Made by a program: the position numbers and the translations under genes. Below are positions 1 through 8,954 of a stretch of 64,000 bases of DNA, piece after piece. The notes under the pieces were generated by a model. The model worked only from the letters and a program-made list of their open reading frames with translations. It had not been told where the DNA came from and did no database searches. The number at the start of each line of letters is the position of its first letter. Positions within the stretch are counted from its first letter, which is position 1. The stretch covers positions 124,001 to 188,000 of the forward strand of contig JAVBNE010000012.1 in the NCBI GenBank assembly GCA_031551755.1, read 5' to 3'. The stretch comes from JAVBMU01 sp031551755. Its GTDB lineage: Bacteria; Actinomycetota; Actinomycetes; Actinomycetales; Cellulomonadaceae.

Positions 1-176
1 CCATCGGGTTGCCCGGGTGGCGGGTGCTGGTCGACTCGGCCGTCGTCGCTCCGGGTGTGCTGGCCCTCATCGGCAGCGGTGTGCGGCGGTCCAAGATCCT
101 GCTGCCCGGTGCCCTGCTCGGGTCGATGCCGGGGGCCGAGGTGATCGAGAACCTGGGCATCGCCGTCGACGGCTGA
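1..176 (+). CDS. C-terminal fragment of an unidentified protein
   Basis: An open frame enters from the left edge (first full codon at base 3) and ends with TGA at 174-176, giving 57 residues. The translation contains WRVLVDSAVVAPGVLALIGS and ends in NLGIAVDG. I do not recognise the family. The only support is an uninterrupted frame with ordinary high-GC codon use, and the tail-to-tail arrangement with the siderophore permease. It could be a chance open frame. Confidence 0.35.
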   Translation, partial: IGLPGWRVLVDSAVVAPGVLALIGSGVRRSKILLPGALLGSMPGAEVIENLGIAVDG

Positions 177-211
177 CGGTCGCAAAGGCATCGGGCCTTC
201 GCCGTCGGCGC

Positions 212-2302
212 TCAGCGGCGACGCCAAAGCAGGTAGACGAAGTACGGTGCGCCGAGCAGCGCCGTGCCCAGGCCCGCCGGGATCTGGCCCGGGGCGATCA
301 GCACCCGGCCCAGGGTGTCCGCGACCGACACCAGGAGCGCGCCGAGCAGCATCGCCACCGGCACCACCCGTCCGTGTCGCGCACCGACCAACGCCCGGGC
401 CGCATGTGGCGCCACCAACCCGACGAACCCCACGACACCTACCGCGCACACCGCAGTGGCCGTCAACAGCGCCGCGGCCGTGAGCAGCAGCAGTCGACTG
501 CGGTCCAGAGCGATCCCCAACACCCGCGGGGTGTCCTCATCGATCGCGAGCACATCCAGGTCTCGCCGCCAGGCCAACGCGAGCGGGGTCACCACGGCCA
601 GCGTGACCGCCACCGGGATGAGCTGGGACAGCGACCGCCCGTAGGTCGACCCGGACAGCCACGTGAGCGCCAGGTTCACATCCCATGGGGCGATCGTGAC
701 GATCAGCAAGGTCGTCAGAGCCGTGACGCCCGCCTGCGCACCGATCCCGATGAGCACGAGCCGCGCCGAGCTCACCCCGCCGCGATAGGCGAGGCCGTAG
801 ACCAACCCGAAGAGCGCGAGCGCCCCGACCACTGCCGCGGCCGACATCGGCCAGATCCCTACCCCGGGGACCAGCAGCAGGACGAGCACCGCACCCAACC
901 CGGCACCCGAGGTCACCCCGAGCAGCCCCGGCTCGGCCAACGGGTTCCGGCAGACGGCCTGAACGATGGTGCCCGCGAGGGCAAGCGCCGCCCCGGCCGC
1001 CAGCGCCGCCAGCACCCGGGGGAACCGCTGGTCGAGGACGAAGTCGATCTGCCGCCCGGCGTTCCCCTGCCACCAGTTCGCCACATCGCCCAGGAGCACC
1101 CCACGGTCGCCCGCCAGCATGCCTGCCACGGCGGCCCCCACCACGCCGGCCGCGAGGAGGACCAGCACGATCACGACCGTCCGCCGCGATCGCGGATGCC
1201 CCAGTGTGGCGGCGGTCGTCGTCGTATCCCGTAACCGCCGCGCGAGCCAGATGAGCAGCCCTGCCCCGAGCACCGTGGTCACGATGCCGGTCGGCACCGC
1301 GACCGACCGTGCACCGGGGATCACCACTCGGAGCAGTACATCGGCCCCCAGCACCACGGCGACGCCCACCAGCCCGGCGAAGGGAATGAGCACCGCGTGC
1401 CGGCCCAATCCCGGCACCCGGCGCCCGATCAGTCGCGCGATCACGGGCGCGGCCAGCCCCACGAAGCCGATCGGACCGGCCACGGTGACCGCCACGGCCG
1501 CTAGGAGCACCGCGACCAGCACCGCCAGCCCTCGGGTGCGGCGCACGTTGATGCCCAGCACGGTGGCGCCGTCGTCGCCCATTGCGAGTAGGTCGAGTCG
1601 GCGGGCCAGCGCCAGAGCGGCCAGCAGGCCGATCGCCACGACCGGGGCCGCGAGCGTGACCGTCCGGGTTCCAGACTGGATGATCGAGCCGCTCCCCCAG
1701 GCGAACAGCCCGACGGTCTCCTGTTCGAAAAGCACGAGCAGCACCATGGACACCGCGTGCAGGGCGAGCATGATCGCCGACCCGGCGAGGATCAGCTTCG
1801 TCGGCCCCTCCGACCCGCCGCGGGACAGCAGCAGCACGAGCCCGGCCGCCGCGAGGCCACCTAGGAAGGCAAGGCCACCTTGGAGGTAGAACGGCACTGA
1901 CAGCCCGAAGGCCGCAACCGCCACCACAGCCACATAGGCCCCGGCGTTCACCGCCAGGGTGTCCGGGGAGGCCAGCGGGTTGCGCGCGACCGACTGCAGT
2001 ACGGCGCCCGCCGCCCCGAGGGCGATCCCGACGAGCAGCCCCGCCAAGAGCCGCGGGACCCGGGAGGCCACCAACACGGCCGTGGCTTGGTCGGTGGAAT
2101 CCCCGGTTGCGATCCGCAGGAGGTCTCCCAGCCCGATGTCCGCGGTGCCCTGCGTCAGATGGGCCGCGGCCAGGACCAGCACGACCACCCCGGTCACCAG
2201 AAAGGCACCCGGCACCCCGAGCCGGGGCAACCCACGGGCAGCCCGGTCGCCTGCGGTGACCTCCCGGGTGGTCACCGCAGGCGCGACATCGGTGTCGGTC
2301 AC
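212..2302 (-). CDS. Siderophore ABC transporter permease, double FecCD (FhuB-like)
   Basis: Inner-membrane permease of an iron-siderophore ABC importer. The 696 residues hold two consecutive FecCD domains (about 30-350 and 375-690), the FhuB arrangement in which one chain replaces a FecC/FecD pair. Each half has the family pattern: an N-terminal hydrophobic helix, a segment like ARNPLASPDTLAVNAGA (first half) or CRNPLAEPGLLGVTSGAG (second half), and GFVGLAAP or GFVGLVAPH near the end. The start is taken as the GTG whose GTGA overlaps the stop of the upstream binding-protein gene; an upstream in-frame ATG would lie inside that gene. It is the last gene of an ATPase - binding protein - permease operon preceded by iron boxes. 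The exact siderophore cannot be read from sequence. Confidence 0.93.
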   Translation of the reverse strand: MTDTDVAPAVTTREVTAGDRAARGLPRLGVPGAFLVTGVVVLVLAAAHLTQGTADIGLGDLLRIATGDSTDQATAVLVASRVPRLLAGLLVGIALGAAGAVLQSVARNPLASPDTLAVNAGAYVAVVAVAAFGLSVPFYLQGGLAFLGGLAAAGLVLLLSRGGSEGPTKLILAGSAIMLALHAVSMVLLVLFEQETVGLFAWGSGSIIQSGTRTVTLAAPVVAIGLLAALALARRLDLLAMGDDGATVLGINVRRTRGLAVLVAVLLAAVAVTVAGPIGFVGLAAPVIARLIGRRVPGLGRHAVLIPFAGLVGVAVVLGADVLLRVVIPGARSVAVPTGIVTTVLGAGLLIWLARRLRDTTTTAATLGHPRSRRTVVIVLVLLAAGVVGAAVAGMLAGDRGVLLGDVANWWQGNAGRQIDFVLDQRFPRVLAALAAGAALALAGTIVQAVCRNPLAEPGLLGVTSGAGLGAVLVLLLVPGVGIWPMSAAAVVGALALFGLVYGLAYRGGVSSARLVLIGIGAQAGVTALTTLLIVTIAPWDVNLALTWLSGSTYGRSLSQLIPVAVTLAVVTPLALAWRRDLDVLAIDEDTPRVLGIALDRSRLLLLTAAALLTATAVCAVGVVGFVGLVAPHAARALVGARHGRVVPVAMLLGALLVSVADTLGRVLIAPGQIPAGLGTALLGAPYFVYLLWRRR

Positions 2303-3279
2303 GCCGTGAGCACCTCGACGACCGCGTCGATGTAGGCCTGACCGGACAAGGGGCCGCCAAACATCCACATGCCGTCCGGCAAGCGGTGGACGTCGCCGGC
2401 GGTCACGAAGGGCAGCTGCTTCCAGATGGCGTTGTCCGCCAGGGCCACCTGGAACGGGTCACCGCCGTCGTCGTCGGAAGCCACGTAGAGGAATTTGACG
2501 TCACCGAGGGCGGTCAGGCCTTCGACATCGGTCTGGGCGAGGCCGTAGTCGGCGTCGCCGCCCTCGGCCCACGCGTCGACCAGCCCGATCTCGTTGCCGA
2601 GCGCCCCGAAGAACGACCCCGGCGTGTACATCCGGATCGTGACGGCGCCGTTGGCGACCCACCCGTCCGCCATGGTGAACTTCGCGCCCTCCAGGCCTGC
2701 TGCTTTGAGGGCGGCAGCCGCCTCGGAGACCTTGGTGTCGAAGGTCTCCAATACCTCGCTCGCTTGCTCCTGCGTCCCGGTGACCTCGGCCAACGTGTTC
2801 ACCGTCGACCGCATGTAACCGAGTGGGTCCTTGGCATCCGATCCGCGCAGGGTCAACACGGGAGCGATCTTCTCGATCTGCTTGATGACGTTCTCCGGTG
2901 TGTCCGTCGTGGTGACCACGAGATCCGGCTCCAGCGCCGAGATGGCGTCGAGGCTGGGCTCACCGCGCTGACCGACATCGGGTGTCTCCGCGTCGATGGG
3001 TGCCGAGGTGTCCCAGGTGTTGTAACCCTCGACGTCCGCCTGACCGGCGGGTTCCACCCCCAGGGCCACCAGGTTTTCCGTCAGCCCCCATTCGAGCGAG
3101 ACCACGTCGGTGGCCACCGCGTCGAGGGTGTGCTCACCACGTTCGTCGGTATAGGTCACCGGTCCGGATGAGGCGGCGGTTTTGGTGGGTTGATCAGCGG
3201 TTTCCTCGGTGGTCCCGCAGGCGGTCAGCGTCAAGGCAGCAGCAGCGCAGAGCGCGATCAGGGCAGGGGCGGTACGCAT
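2299..3279 (-). CDS. Iron-siderophore ABC transporter substrate-binding lipoprotein
   Basis: Membrane-anchored receptor that captures ferric siderophore and delivers it to the permease (periplasmic-binding-protein family, FecB/FepB type), 326 residues. The start ATG is preceded by GAAGGA at good spacing. It gives a lipoprotein signal, MRTAPALIALCAAAALTLTA, followed by the lipobox cysteine (LTAC). The mature part shows the usual GEPSLDAISALEPDLVV element and a C-terminal DVHRLPDGMW segment. The stop overlaps the permease GTG by 4 bases, and 68 bases separate it from the ATPase gene upstream. Expected to be iron-repressed with the operon. Confidence 0.93.
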   Translation of the reverse strand: MRTAPALIALCAAAALTLTACGTTEETADQPTKTAASSGPVTYTDERGEHTLDAVATDVVSLEWGLTENLVALGVEPAGQADVEGYNTWDTSAPIDAETPDVGQRGEPSLDAISALEPDLVVTTTDTPENVIKQIEKIAPVLTLRGSDAKDPLGYMRSTVNTLAEVTGTQEQASEVLETFDTKVSEAAAALKAAGLEGAKFTMADGWVANGAVTIRMYTPGSFFGALGNEIGLVDAWAEGGDADYGLAQTDVEGLTALGDVKFLYVASDDDGGDPFQVALADNAIWKQLPFVTAGDVHRLPDGMWMFGGPLSGQAYIDAVVEVLTA

Positions 3280-3347
3280 GGTCGTCCTTCGGTTGGTGTA
3301 GGTGTGATGCCGCCAGGCGGCGGGCAGAAGGTCAGCAGGCGGCCGTC

Positions 3348-4238
3348 TCAGACCGCGGCACGCACCTGGTCGGTGCATGTCAGATCGCTCGTGGTCACAG
3401 GGAGGGTCGCGCCCGACGTCCTGGTCCGCGGTTCACAACACAGTCGCCCGGAGAGTGGATGGGGGTAGACATCCACCTGGATCCCATAGACCTCCGTGAG
3501 CACCTCGGAGGTCAGCACCGTCGGTGCCGCGCCGACCGCTCGCACTGTGCCGCGATCCAGGAGCACGAGGTGATCGCTCACAGCAGCAGCCTGGTTGAGG
3601 TCGTGGAGAACCACGCCGACGGCCACCCCGTGTTCATCGGCCAGCTCACGGATGAGGTCAAGCAGCTCCACTTGGTAGCGCAGATCGAGGTAGGTCGTCG
3701 GCTCGTCCAGAAGCAGCACAGCGGTGTCTTGGGCGAGACAGGTCGCGAGCCACACCCGCTGGAGCTCTCCCCCGGACAGTTCATCGACGCCACGGTCGGC
3801 CATGCCCGCGACCCCGGTGACTTCCATGGCGTGGGCAATCGCGTGCGGCCCGTCCGGGTCGCCCCCTCGCAGCCGGCCGCGATAAGGGTGGCGCCCGTAG
3901 GCGACGACGTCGTACACCGTGACCCCTCCCGGGGTGGGTCTGCTCTGGGAGAGCAGGGTGACCCGACGAGCGAAGTCCTTGGGGTGCAGGGCGAGGGCAT
4001 CGGCCTCGTCGTCGAGGCTGACCGTGCCGGCATCGGGCCGGTGCAACCGCGCGAGAGAACGCAGCAGGGTCGATTTCCCGGAGCCGTTGGGGCCGATCAG
4101 CGCAGTGACGGCCCCTGGCGATAGTTCCAAGGTGGCGTCGTGAATGACCGTCCGACGGTCGTAGGAGAGTCGAAGACTGCGCCCGGCGATGGCGGGGGCC
4201 GACGCAACACGGTGTTCGTCCAAGTGGCTTAGGCTCAC
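3348..4238 (-). CDS. Siderophore ABC transporter ATP-binding protein (FepC/FhuC-like)
   Basis: ATPase that powers the siderophore importer, 296 residues. Visible motifs are Walker A GPNGSGKST, signature LSGGELQRVW, Walker B VLLLDEPTTYLDL and the switch histidine region VVLHDLNQA. It is the first gene of the three-gene uptake operon. The GTG start has no Shine-Dalgarno sequence. Instead TAGGCT lies 7 bases upstream, so the mRNA is probably leaderless. The start codon and -10 box both sit inside a double IdeR/DtxR box, so the repressor would cover the transcription start directly. A second GTG ten codons downstream is a weaker alternative. Confidence 0.93.
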   Translation of the reverse strand: MSLSHLDEHRVASAPAIAGRSLRLSYDRRTVIHDATLELSPGAVTALIGPNGSGKSTLLRSLARLHRPDAGTVSLDDEADALALHPKDFARRVTLLSQSRPTPGGVTVYDVVAYGRHPYRGRLRGGDPDGPHAIAHAMEVTGVAGMADRGVDELSGGELQRVWLATCLAQDTAVLLLDEPTTYLDLRYQVELLDLIRELADEHGVAVGVVLHDLNQAAAVSDHLVLLDRGTVRAVGAAPTVLTSEVLTEVYGIQVDVYPHPLSGRLCCEPRTRTSGATLPVTTSDLTCTDQVRAAV

Positions 4239-4257
4239 CTAAATAAGCCTAGCCTAA
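4224..4257 (-). promoter_or_regulatory. Two overlapping IdeR/DtxR iron boxes with embedded -10
   Basis: Read on the minus strand, TTAGGCTAGGCTTATTTAG (4239-4257) runs straight into TTAGGTGAGCCTAAGCCAC (4224-4242). Both resemble the known IdeR/DtxR consensus TTAGGTTAGCCTAACCTAA; the second differs from it at only a few positions in its first 15. The hexamer TAGGCT at 4246-4251 is placed as a -10 box for a leaderless transcript starting at the ATPase GTG. Operator function is inferred. Confidence 0.8.
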
Positions 4258-4360
4258 GCACATTGACATTCGGGACCAAGATGCTGTGATCAGCACCACA
4301 CCCGTACCCGATCAGCGGCAAAGTGGCTGGCGAGTGACCGGGCAGCCGGCCTGCGCAGTC

Positions 4361-5350
4361 TCAAAGTTCGGCACGACCCGCACGCCAGTAGCCCATGAAA
4401 GCCACCGCTTTGCGATCCACCCCGATGGAGACCAGGTAGCGCCGCAGCGTCTTGATGACTGCGGCCTCCCCCGCCAGCCAGGCATAGAGTGCCGTGTCCT
4501 GAACCAACGGTTCCCCCGTGAGGTCGACCGGCACTTCCCACAGGATGCCTGCATCGACATCGACGTCCTCAAGATCGGCAACCCGGTTGGCGACGTTCCG
4601 CCGCGCCTCCAATACGGACCCAACCCCCTCTTCGCCCACCACCGACCCACGGACACCCAAGGCCAGCAGAAGATCCGCCGCCGCACTGACAGCCGGAATG
4701 AGCAGGCTCCCATGGGGCGCGCCCACCCGCGGGAGCCAGGTGATCCGCACACCCTCCGGTGCGCTGATATCCCACCGGTCCTCCCGCTGCGGCACTTCGA
4801 GGAAGACCTCGCCCACAGCATCCGCCGACAAGGATTCGCAGATGGCGGTGATCGCCGGCGCAGCGGTCTCGTCACCTGCGAGCAGGAGGGCGTGACTATG
4901 CGACGGCGGAGCGAACTCAATCCCGCTGCGGGGTCCGACGTACCGCACGTCGGGACCGATGAGCATCAACGGAGCGCCCGGTTCCGCGCTTTGCGCCCAC
5001 CGCGAGGCGGGTCCGAGGTCACCGTGCAGGACCACGTCGACGTCAACCTCGCGCACTTCTTGACGCACCGCCCGGACCGTGTAGGTGCGCAACGGGTTAC
5101 GCCGCTCATCGGGCAGCGCACGCCACTCACCGAACCAGTCGGGGTTCATGCGATCGAGGTCATCCCAGCCACCCACGGGAGCCGGTAAGACGAATTTGAT
5201 GCGCTGATCGAGGCCGTTGTCAGCGAAGAGATCAAGGTCGGGACCGGTGAACGTGATTCGCACGAAGGAGGGAGACAGCCGCACCACTCGAGAGACGACG
5301 ACATCGAACATGCGCGCCGGGGCGACGGTCTGCGAGAGGGTCTCGGTCAC
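4361..5350 (-). CDS. Siderophore-interacting protein (ferric-siderophore reductase, ViuB/SIP family)
   Basis: Cytoplasmic flavin-dependent reductase that releases iron from imported siderophores; 329 residues. The N-terminal FAD-binding beta barrel carries RMFDVVVSRVVRLSPSFVRI and RNPLRTYTVRAVR (the RxYTxR flavin motif). The C-terminal half is the NAD(P)H domain with LLAGDETAAPAI and an ending with YWRAGR. The GTG at 5350 is chosen because GAAGGA lies 6 bases upstream; an ATG at 5383 has only a weak GAG. It has its own iron box upstream and stands in tandem with the uptake operon, 122 bases before the ATPase start. Confidence 0.9.
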   Translation of the reverse strand: MTETLSQTVAPARMFDVVVSRVVRLSPSFVRITFTGPDLDLFADNGLDQRIKFVLPAPVGGWDDLDRMNPDWFGEWRALPDERRNPLRTYTVRAVRQEVREVDVDVVLHGDLGPASRWAQSAEPGAPLMLIGPDVRYVGPRSGIEFAPPSHSHALLLAGDETAAPAITAICESLSADAVGEVFLEVPQREDRWDISAPEGVRITWLPRVGAPHGSLLIPAVSAAADLLLALGVRGSVVGEEGVGSVLEARRNVANRVADLEDVDVDAGILWEVPVDLTGEPLVQDTALYAWLAGEAAVIKTLRRYLVSIGVDRKAVAFMGYWRAGRAEL

Positions 5351-5400
5351 GATGGGTCCTTCGGCGCGGGAGCAGGGAGGCATGGAGCTCGAGTGGGTCT

Positions 5401-5420
5401 AAAGGCAAGGCTAACCTTAA
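5401..5420 (-). promoter_or_regulatory. IdeR/DtxR iron box upstream of the siderophore-interacting protein
   Basis: The minus strand reads TTAAGGTTAGCCTTGCCTTT, which preserves the GGTTAGCCT core and the outer CCT of the IdeR/DtxR consensus. It lies 51 bases before the chosen GTG start and just upstream of the alternative ATG. The rest of the 232-base gap (5351-5582) shows no other clear element. Confidence 0.75.
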
Positions 5421-5582
5421 TCCGCTTCTCCGGTTTGTGGCTCATCGCAGTTGAGGGTGTGCGACGGGGTGTGGCGGGTGGGGTCTGGGCACGGTACACA
5501 TCCTTCCAGCGGCACCTCACAGCACCACAAGTCAGGTGTCACCTACCCGTGCAGCAGACCCAAGGCCTACGGCCGCCCCGCC

Positions 5583-6491
5583 TCAGTACGTCACCAGCCC
5601 GTGCCCGCGAAAGACGTCACGCACGGCCTCGGTCGCGGCCGCCGAGGGTGGCTCGGTGTCGGCCAGTTCGTACCGCATACCCAGTGCCGCCCACTTATCG
5701 CGACCCATCTGGTGGAACGGCAACACCTCGACCCGGCGAACCGTCCCCGGCCGTATCTCGTTAAGCGACGCGGCGTACGCCGCCACACCTTCTACCGACT
5801 CCCGAGAGTCGGTCAGCCCAGGCACCAACACGTACCGGATCCACACCTCCGTCGGTGAGCCCGCGCCACGGCGGCCGCCCACTTCGCGGCTGCCGGCGGC
5901 ACCGAGACCCGCGCCGCGGCCCCCCGCCTCGGACGACGCCAGCCCGCGCCGGGCCAACCGCCGGCCGAACTCCAACGTCGGCGCCAACTCCCGGCCGGTG
6001 ACATGCCGATATGTCTGCGAGTCGCCGGCCTTGACATCGAGCAGCACCAGATCCGTGTCGTCGAGCATCGACTCGCTTGCCCGCGCCCCCAGGAACCCGG
6101 ACGTGTCGAGAGCTGTATGCACGCCCATCTCGCGGGCGCCGCGCAGAATCCGCTCAGCGAAAGCCGGCTGCTGCAACACTTCCCCGCCGGAAAGCGTCAA
6201 GCCGCCACCAGTCGCCGCGAAGACTTTGCGGTACCGGCGCACCCGATCGAGCACCTCGGTGGCATCCGTGAGCTGACCGTTGCGAGTAGTCAACGTGTCG
6301 GGGTTGTGGCAGTACAGACAACGCAGCGGGCAACCGGCCAGGAACACCGTCAACCGCGTTCCAGGGCCGTCAACGGCGGTGACCAGCTCCCACGAATGCA
6401 CCGAGCCTTGCTCCCCCGCTCGGATCGCCGCGAAACGATCCGAGCGGGGGGAGGCGAGGCGCTCCGTGCTGGGGTCAGCGAGCAGAGTCAC
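5583..6491 (-). CDS. pflA: Pyruvate formate-lyase activating enzyme
   Basis: Radical-SAM enzyme that abstracts hydrogen from pyruvate formate-lyase to create its glycyl radical, under anoxic conditions; 302 residues. The CxxxCxxC cluster motif is visible as GCPLRCLYCHNPD, followed by the SAM-binding TLSGGEVLQQ and LLDVKAGD. An unusual Gly/Ala/Arg-rich insertion of about 28 residues (around 190-217, containing EAGGRGAGLGAAG) interrupts the conserved core just before the EVWIRYVLVPGLTD segment. The GTG start overlaps the pflB stop by 4 bases, so the two are translationally coupled. Confidence 0.93.
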   Translation of the reverse strand: MTLLADPSTERLASPRSDRFAAIRAGEQGSVHSWELVTAVDGPGTRLTVFLAGCPLRCLYCHNPDTLTTRNGQLTDATEVLDRVRRYRKVFAATGGGLTLSGGEVLQQPAFAERILRGAREMGVHTALDTSGFLGARASESMLDDTDLVLLDVKAGDSQTYRHVTGRELAPTLEFGRRLARRGLASSEAGGRGAGLGAAGSREVGGRRGAGSPTEVWIRYVLVPGLTDSRESVEGVAAYAASLNEIRPGTVRRVEVLPFHQMGRDKWAALGMRYELADTEPPSAAATEAVRDVFRGHGLVTY

Positions 6492-8755
6492 AGCGAGCCG
6501 TGGAAGGTCCGCGACAACACATCCAGCTGCTGCTCGCGGGTCAACCGCACGAAGTTCACCGCGTAGCCGGACACCCGGATCGTCAGCTGTGGGTACTTCT
6601 CCGGGTGGGCCATCGCGTCCTCCAGCGTCTCGCGACGTAGGACGTTGACATTCATGTGATATCCCTCGGAGCCGATATACGCGTCCAGCAGCCCAGCGAG
6701 GTTGGTCACCTGCTCGGCCGGAGTGTGCCCCAGCGAGGAGGGTACTGCCGTCGCCGTCAGGGAGATGCCGTCCTGCGACTGGTCGTACGGCAGCTTGGCG
6801 ACCGACAGCGCCGAGGCCAACATTCCGTGGGTGTCACGACCGTTCATCGGGTTCGCGCCCGGGGCGAACGGCTCACCTTCACGCCGTCCGTCGGGGGTGT
6901 TGCCGGTCTTCTTGCCGTAGACGACGTTCGAGGTGATCGTCAGCACGGATTGCGTCGGAACCGCGTCGCGGTACATCGGGTGGCTGCGCACCTTGGCCAT
7001 GAACGACTCGACCAGATCCACCGCGATGTCGTCGGCCCGGTCGTCGTCGTTGCCGTACGCCGGGAAGTCGCCCTCGGTGGCGTAGTCGACGACGATCCCC
7101 CGCGCATCGCGCACCGGGCGCACGGTCGCGTACTTGATGGCAGACAGTGAGTCGACGGCCACCGACAGCCCGGCGATGCCGCACGCCATCGTCCGCACCA
7201 CATCCTGGTCGTGGAGCGCCATCTCCAGGCGCTCATAGGCGTATTTGTCGTGCGACCAGTGGATGCAGTTCAGCGCCTCGACATAGGTCGCGGCCAGCCA
7301 ATCCATCATGGTCTCGAACCGGGTCCGCACCTCCGTGTAGTCGAGCAGGTCACCTTCGATCGCTGGGCTGGCCGGCGCGACCTGCTTGCCGGAGATCTCA
7401 TCGCGGCCGCCGTTGATCGCATACAGCAGTGTCTTGGCCAGGTTGACGCGGGCGCCGAAGAACTGCATCTGCTTGCCCACCCGCATCGGCGACACGCAGC
7501 AGGCGATCGCCGCGTCGTCCCCGTAGGTGGAGCGGATGTGCTCATCCGACTCGTATTGCAGCGCGGAGGTGTCGATCGAGACTTGCGCGCAGAAGTCCTT
7601 GAACCCACGCGGCAGCTCGGTGCTCCACAGCACGGTCATGTTCGGTTCCGGGGCCGGACCCAAGTTGTACAGGGTCTGCAGGTACCGGAAGGAGTTCTTG
7701 GTGACCAGTGGCCGGCCGTCCTCCCCCATCCCCGCCAGCGACTCTGTGACCCACGTCGGGTCCCCGGAGAACAGCGCGTCGTACTCGGGGGTGCGCAAGA
7801 ACCGGACGATCCGCAGCTTGATCACGAAGTCGTCGATGAGTTCCTGGGCGCTGACCTCGTCCAGGGCGCCGGCGGCGAGGTCACGAGCGATGTAGATGTC
7901 GAGGAACGTCGAGGTACGCCCCAGCGACATGGCCGCGCCGTTTTGCTCCTTGACCGCGCCGAGGTAGGCGAAGTACAGCCACTGGACCGCCTCGCGTGCG
8001 GTCGCAGCGGGACGGCGGATGTCGTAACCGTAGGAGTCAGCCATCGCGGCGAGCTCCTGCAGGGCGCGGATCTGCTCGGAGTTCTCCTCGCGGGCACGCA
8101 ACACCGACTCGTTCGCCGCCTGCATGTCCAGGCCGACTCGGTCACTGCGCTTCGCGGCGATCAGCGCATCCACCCCGTACAGCGCCACACGCCGATAGTC
8201 GCCGATGATCCGTCCACGACCGTAGGCGTCGGGCAGGCCCGTGATGATGTGGGAGCTGCGCGCGGCCCGCACGGCCGGCGGGTAAACGTCGAAGACACCC
8301 TGGTTGTGGGTCTTGCGGTACTCGGAGTAGAACCTCTTCAGGAAGGGGTCGACGTCGTAGCCGTAGGTCTCCAGTGCACCTTGCACCATGCGCCAACCTC
8401 CGTTGGGCATGATGGCCCGCTTGAGCGGGGCATCGGTCTGCAGGCCGACGATCAGCTCCTTCTCCTGGTTGATGTATCCAGGAGCATGTGCGGTGATCCC
8501 AGCCGGCGTGCGGCCGTCGACGTCGTACACACCGAGCTCACGCTCGCGGGGGAACATGGCGCTCAACTGCCACCAGATCCCCGTCGTGCGTTCGGTCGGT
8601 CCGGCCAGGAAGGCGGCATCGCCCTCGTAGGGCATGTAGTTGCGTTGGATGAAGTCGCGGACATCGATTCCGTCGCGCCATGGTCCGGCCACGAAGCCGG
8701 TCCAGGCGTCGCCCTGCGCGTCCAGTGGTGCGCGCACTTCCGCGATGCTGCTCAT
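6488..8755 (-). CDS. pflB: Pyruvate formate-lyase (formate C-acetyltransferase)
   Basis: Glycyl-radical enzyme that splits pyruvate plus CoA into acetyl-CoA and formate during anaerobic growth; 755 residues, normal for the family. The adjacent catalytic cysteines are in ACCVSPMRVGK (about Cys419-Cys420). The radical glycine is in RVSGYAV near the C terminus (about Gly730). The start ATG has GAGGAG upstream; a longer frame to 8827 lacks a ribosome site. It is first in pflBA, with no formate channel gene nearby. The 338-base region upstream holds a TGTGA-N6-TCACA operator and another palindrome, so oxygen, redox or cAMP control is likely. Confidence 0.96.
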   Translation of the reverse strand: MSSIAEVRAPLDAQGDAWTGFVAGPWRDGIDVRDFIQRNYMPYEGDAAFLAGPTERTTGIWWQLSAMFPRERELGVYDVDGRTPAGITAHAPGYINQEKELIVGLQTDAPLKRAIMPNGGWRMVQGALETYGYDVDPFLKRFYSEYRKTHNQGVFDVYPPAVRAARSSHIITGLPDAYGRGRIIGDYRRVALYGVDALIAAKRSDRVGLDMQAANESVLRAREENSEQIRALQELAAMADSYGYDIRRPAATAREAVQWLYFAYLGAVKEQNGAAMSLGRTSTFLDIYIARDLAAGALDEVSAQELIDDFVIKLRIVRFLRTPEYDALFSGDPTWVTESLAGMGEDGRPLVTKNSFRYLQTLYNLGPAPEPNMTVLWSTELPRGFKDFCAQVSIDTSALQYESDEHIRSTYGDDAAIACCVSPMRVGKQMQFFGARVNLAKTLLYAINGGRDEISGKQVAPASPAIEGDLLDYTEVRTRFETMMDWLAATYVEALNCIHWSHDKYAYERLEMALHDQDVVRTMACGIAGLSVAVDSLSAIKYATVRPVRDARGIVVDYATEGDFPAYGNDDDRADDIAVDLVESFMAKVRSHPMYRDAVPTQSVLTITSNVVYGKKTGNTPDGRREGEPFAPGANPMNGRDTHGMLASALSVAKLPYDQSQDGISLTATAVPSSLGHTPAEQVTNLAGLLDAYIGSEGYHMNVNVLRRETLEDAMAHPEKYPQLTIRVSGYAVNFVRLTREQQLDVLSRTFHGSL

Positions 8756-8804
8756 CGATCGTCTCCTCATCCCGGCAGTCGGTGGCGTGCCGTTCGCCTC
8801 AACC

Positions 8805-8832
8805 AGGCTAGGTCGCCTGACAGGCATGCCAA
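8805..8832 (-). promoter_or_regulatory. Candidate pflB promoter
   Basis: On the minus strand TTGGCA (8827-8832) and TAGCCT (8805-8810) are separated by 16 bases and stand about 50 bases before the pflB start. The match to a sigma-A promoter is moderate, and other combinations are possible. Confidence 0.3.
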
Positions 8833-8858
8833 GGGCTTTCGGCTGTCTCCTGCCTCAC

Positions 8859-8872
8859 AGGACCTTGGTCCT
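8859..8872. promoter_or_regulatory. Palindrome AGGACC-TT-GGTCCT upstream of pflB
   Basis: Perfect 6-base arms around a TT centre, about 27 bases upstream of the candidate -35 box of pflB. It could be a regulator site; no known regulator is recognised from the sequence. Confidence 0.3.
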
Positions 8873-8954
8873 CAGGAAACCGACTCGGAGAACATTGGAA
8901 TCGCAACGTTTTCGGGGTGTAACGCAGGACACAATCAGACCCTCACACAGAATT

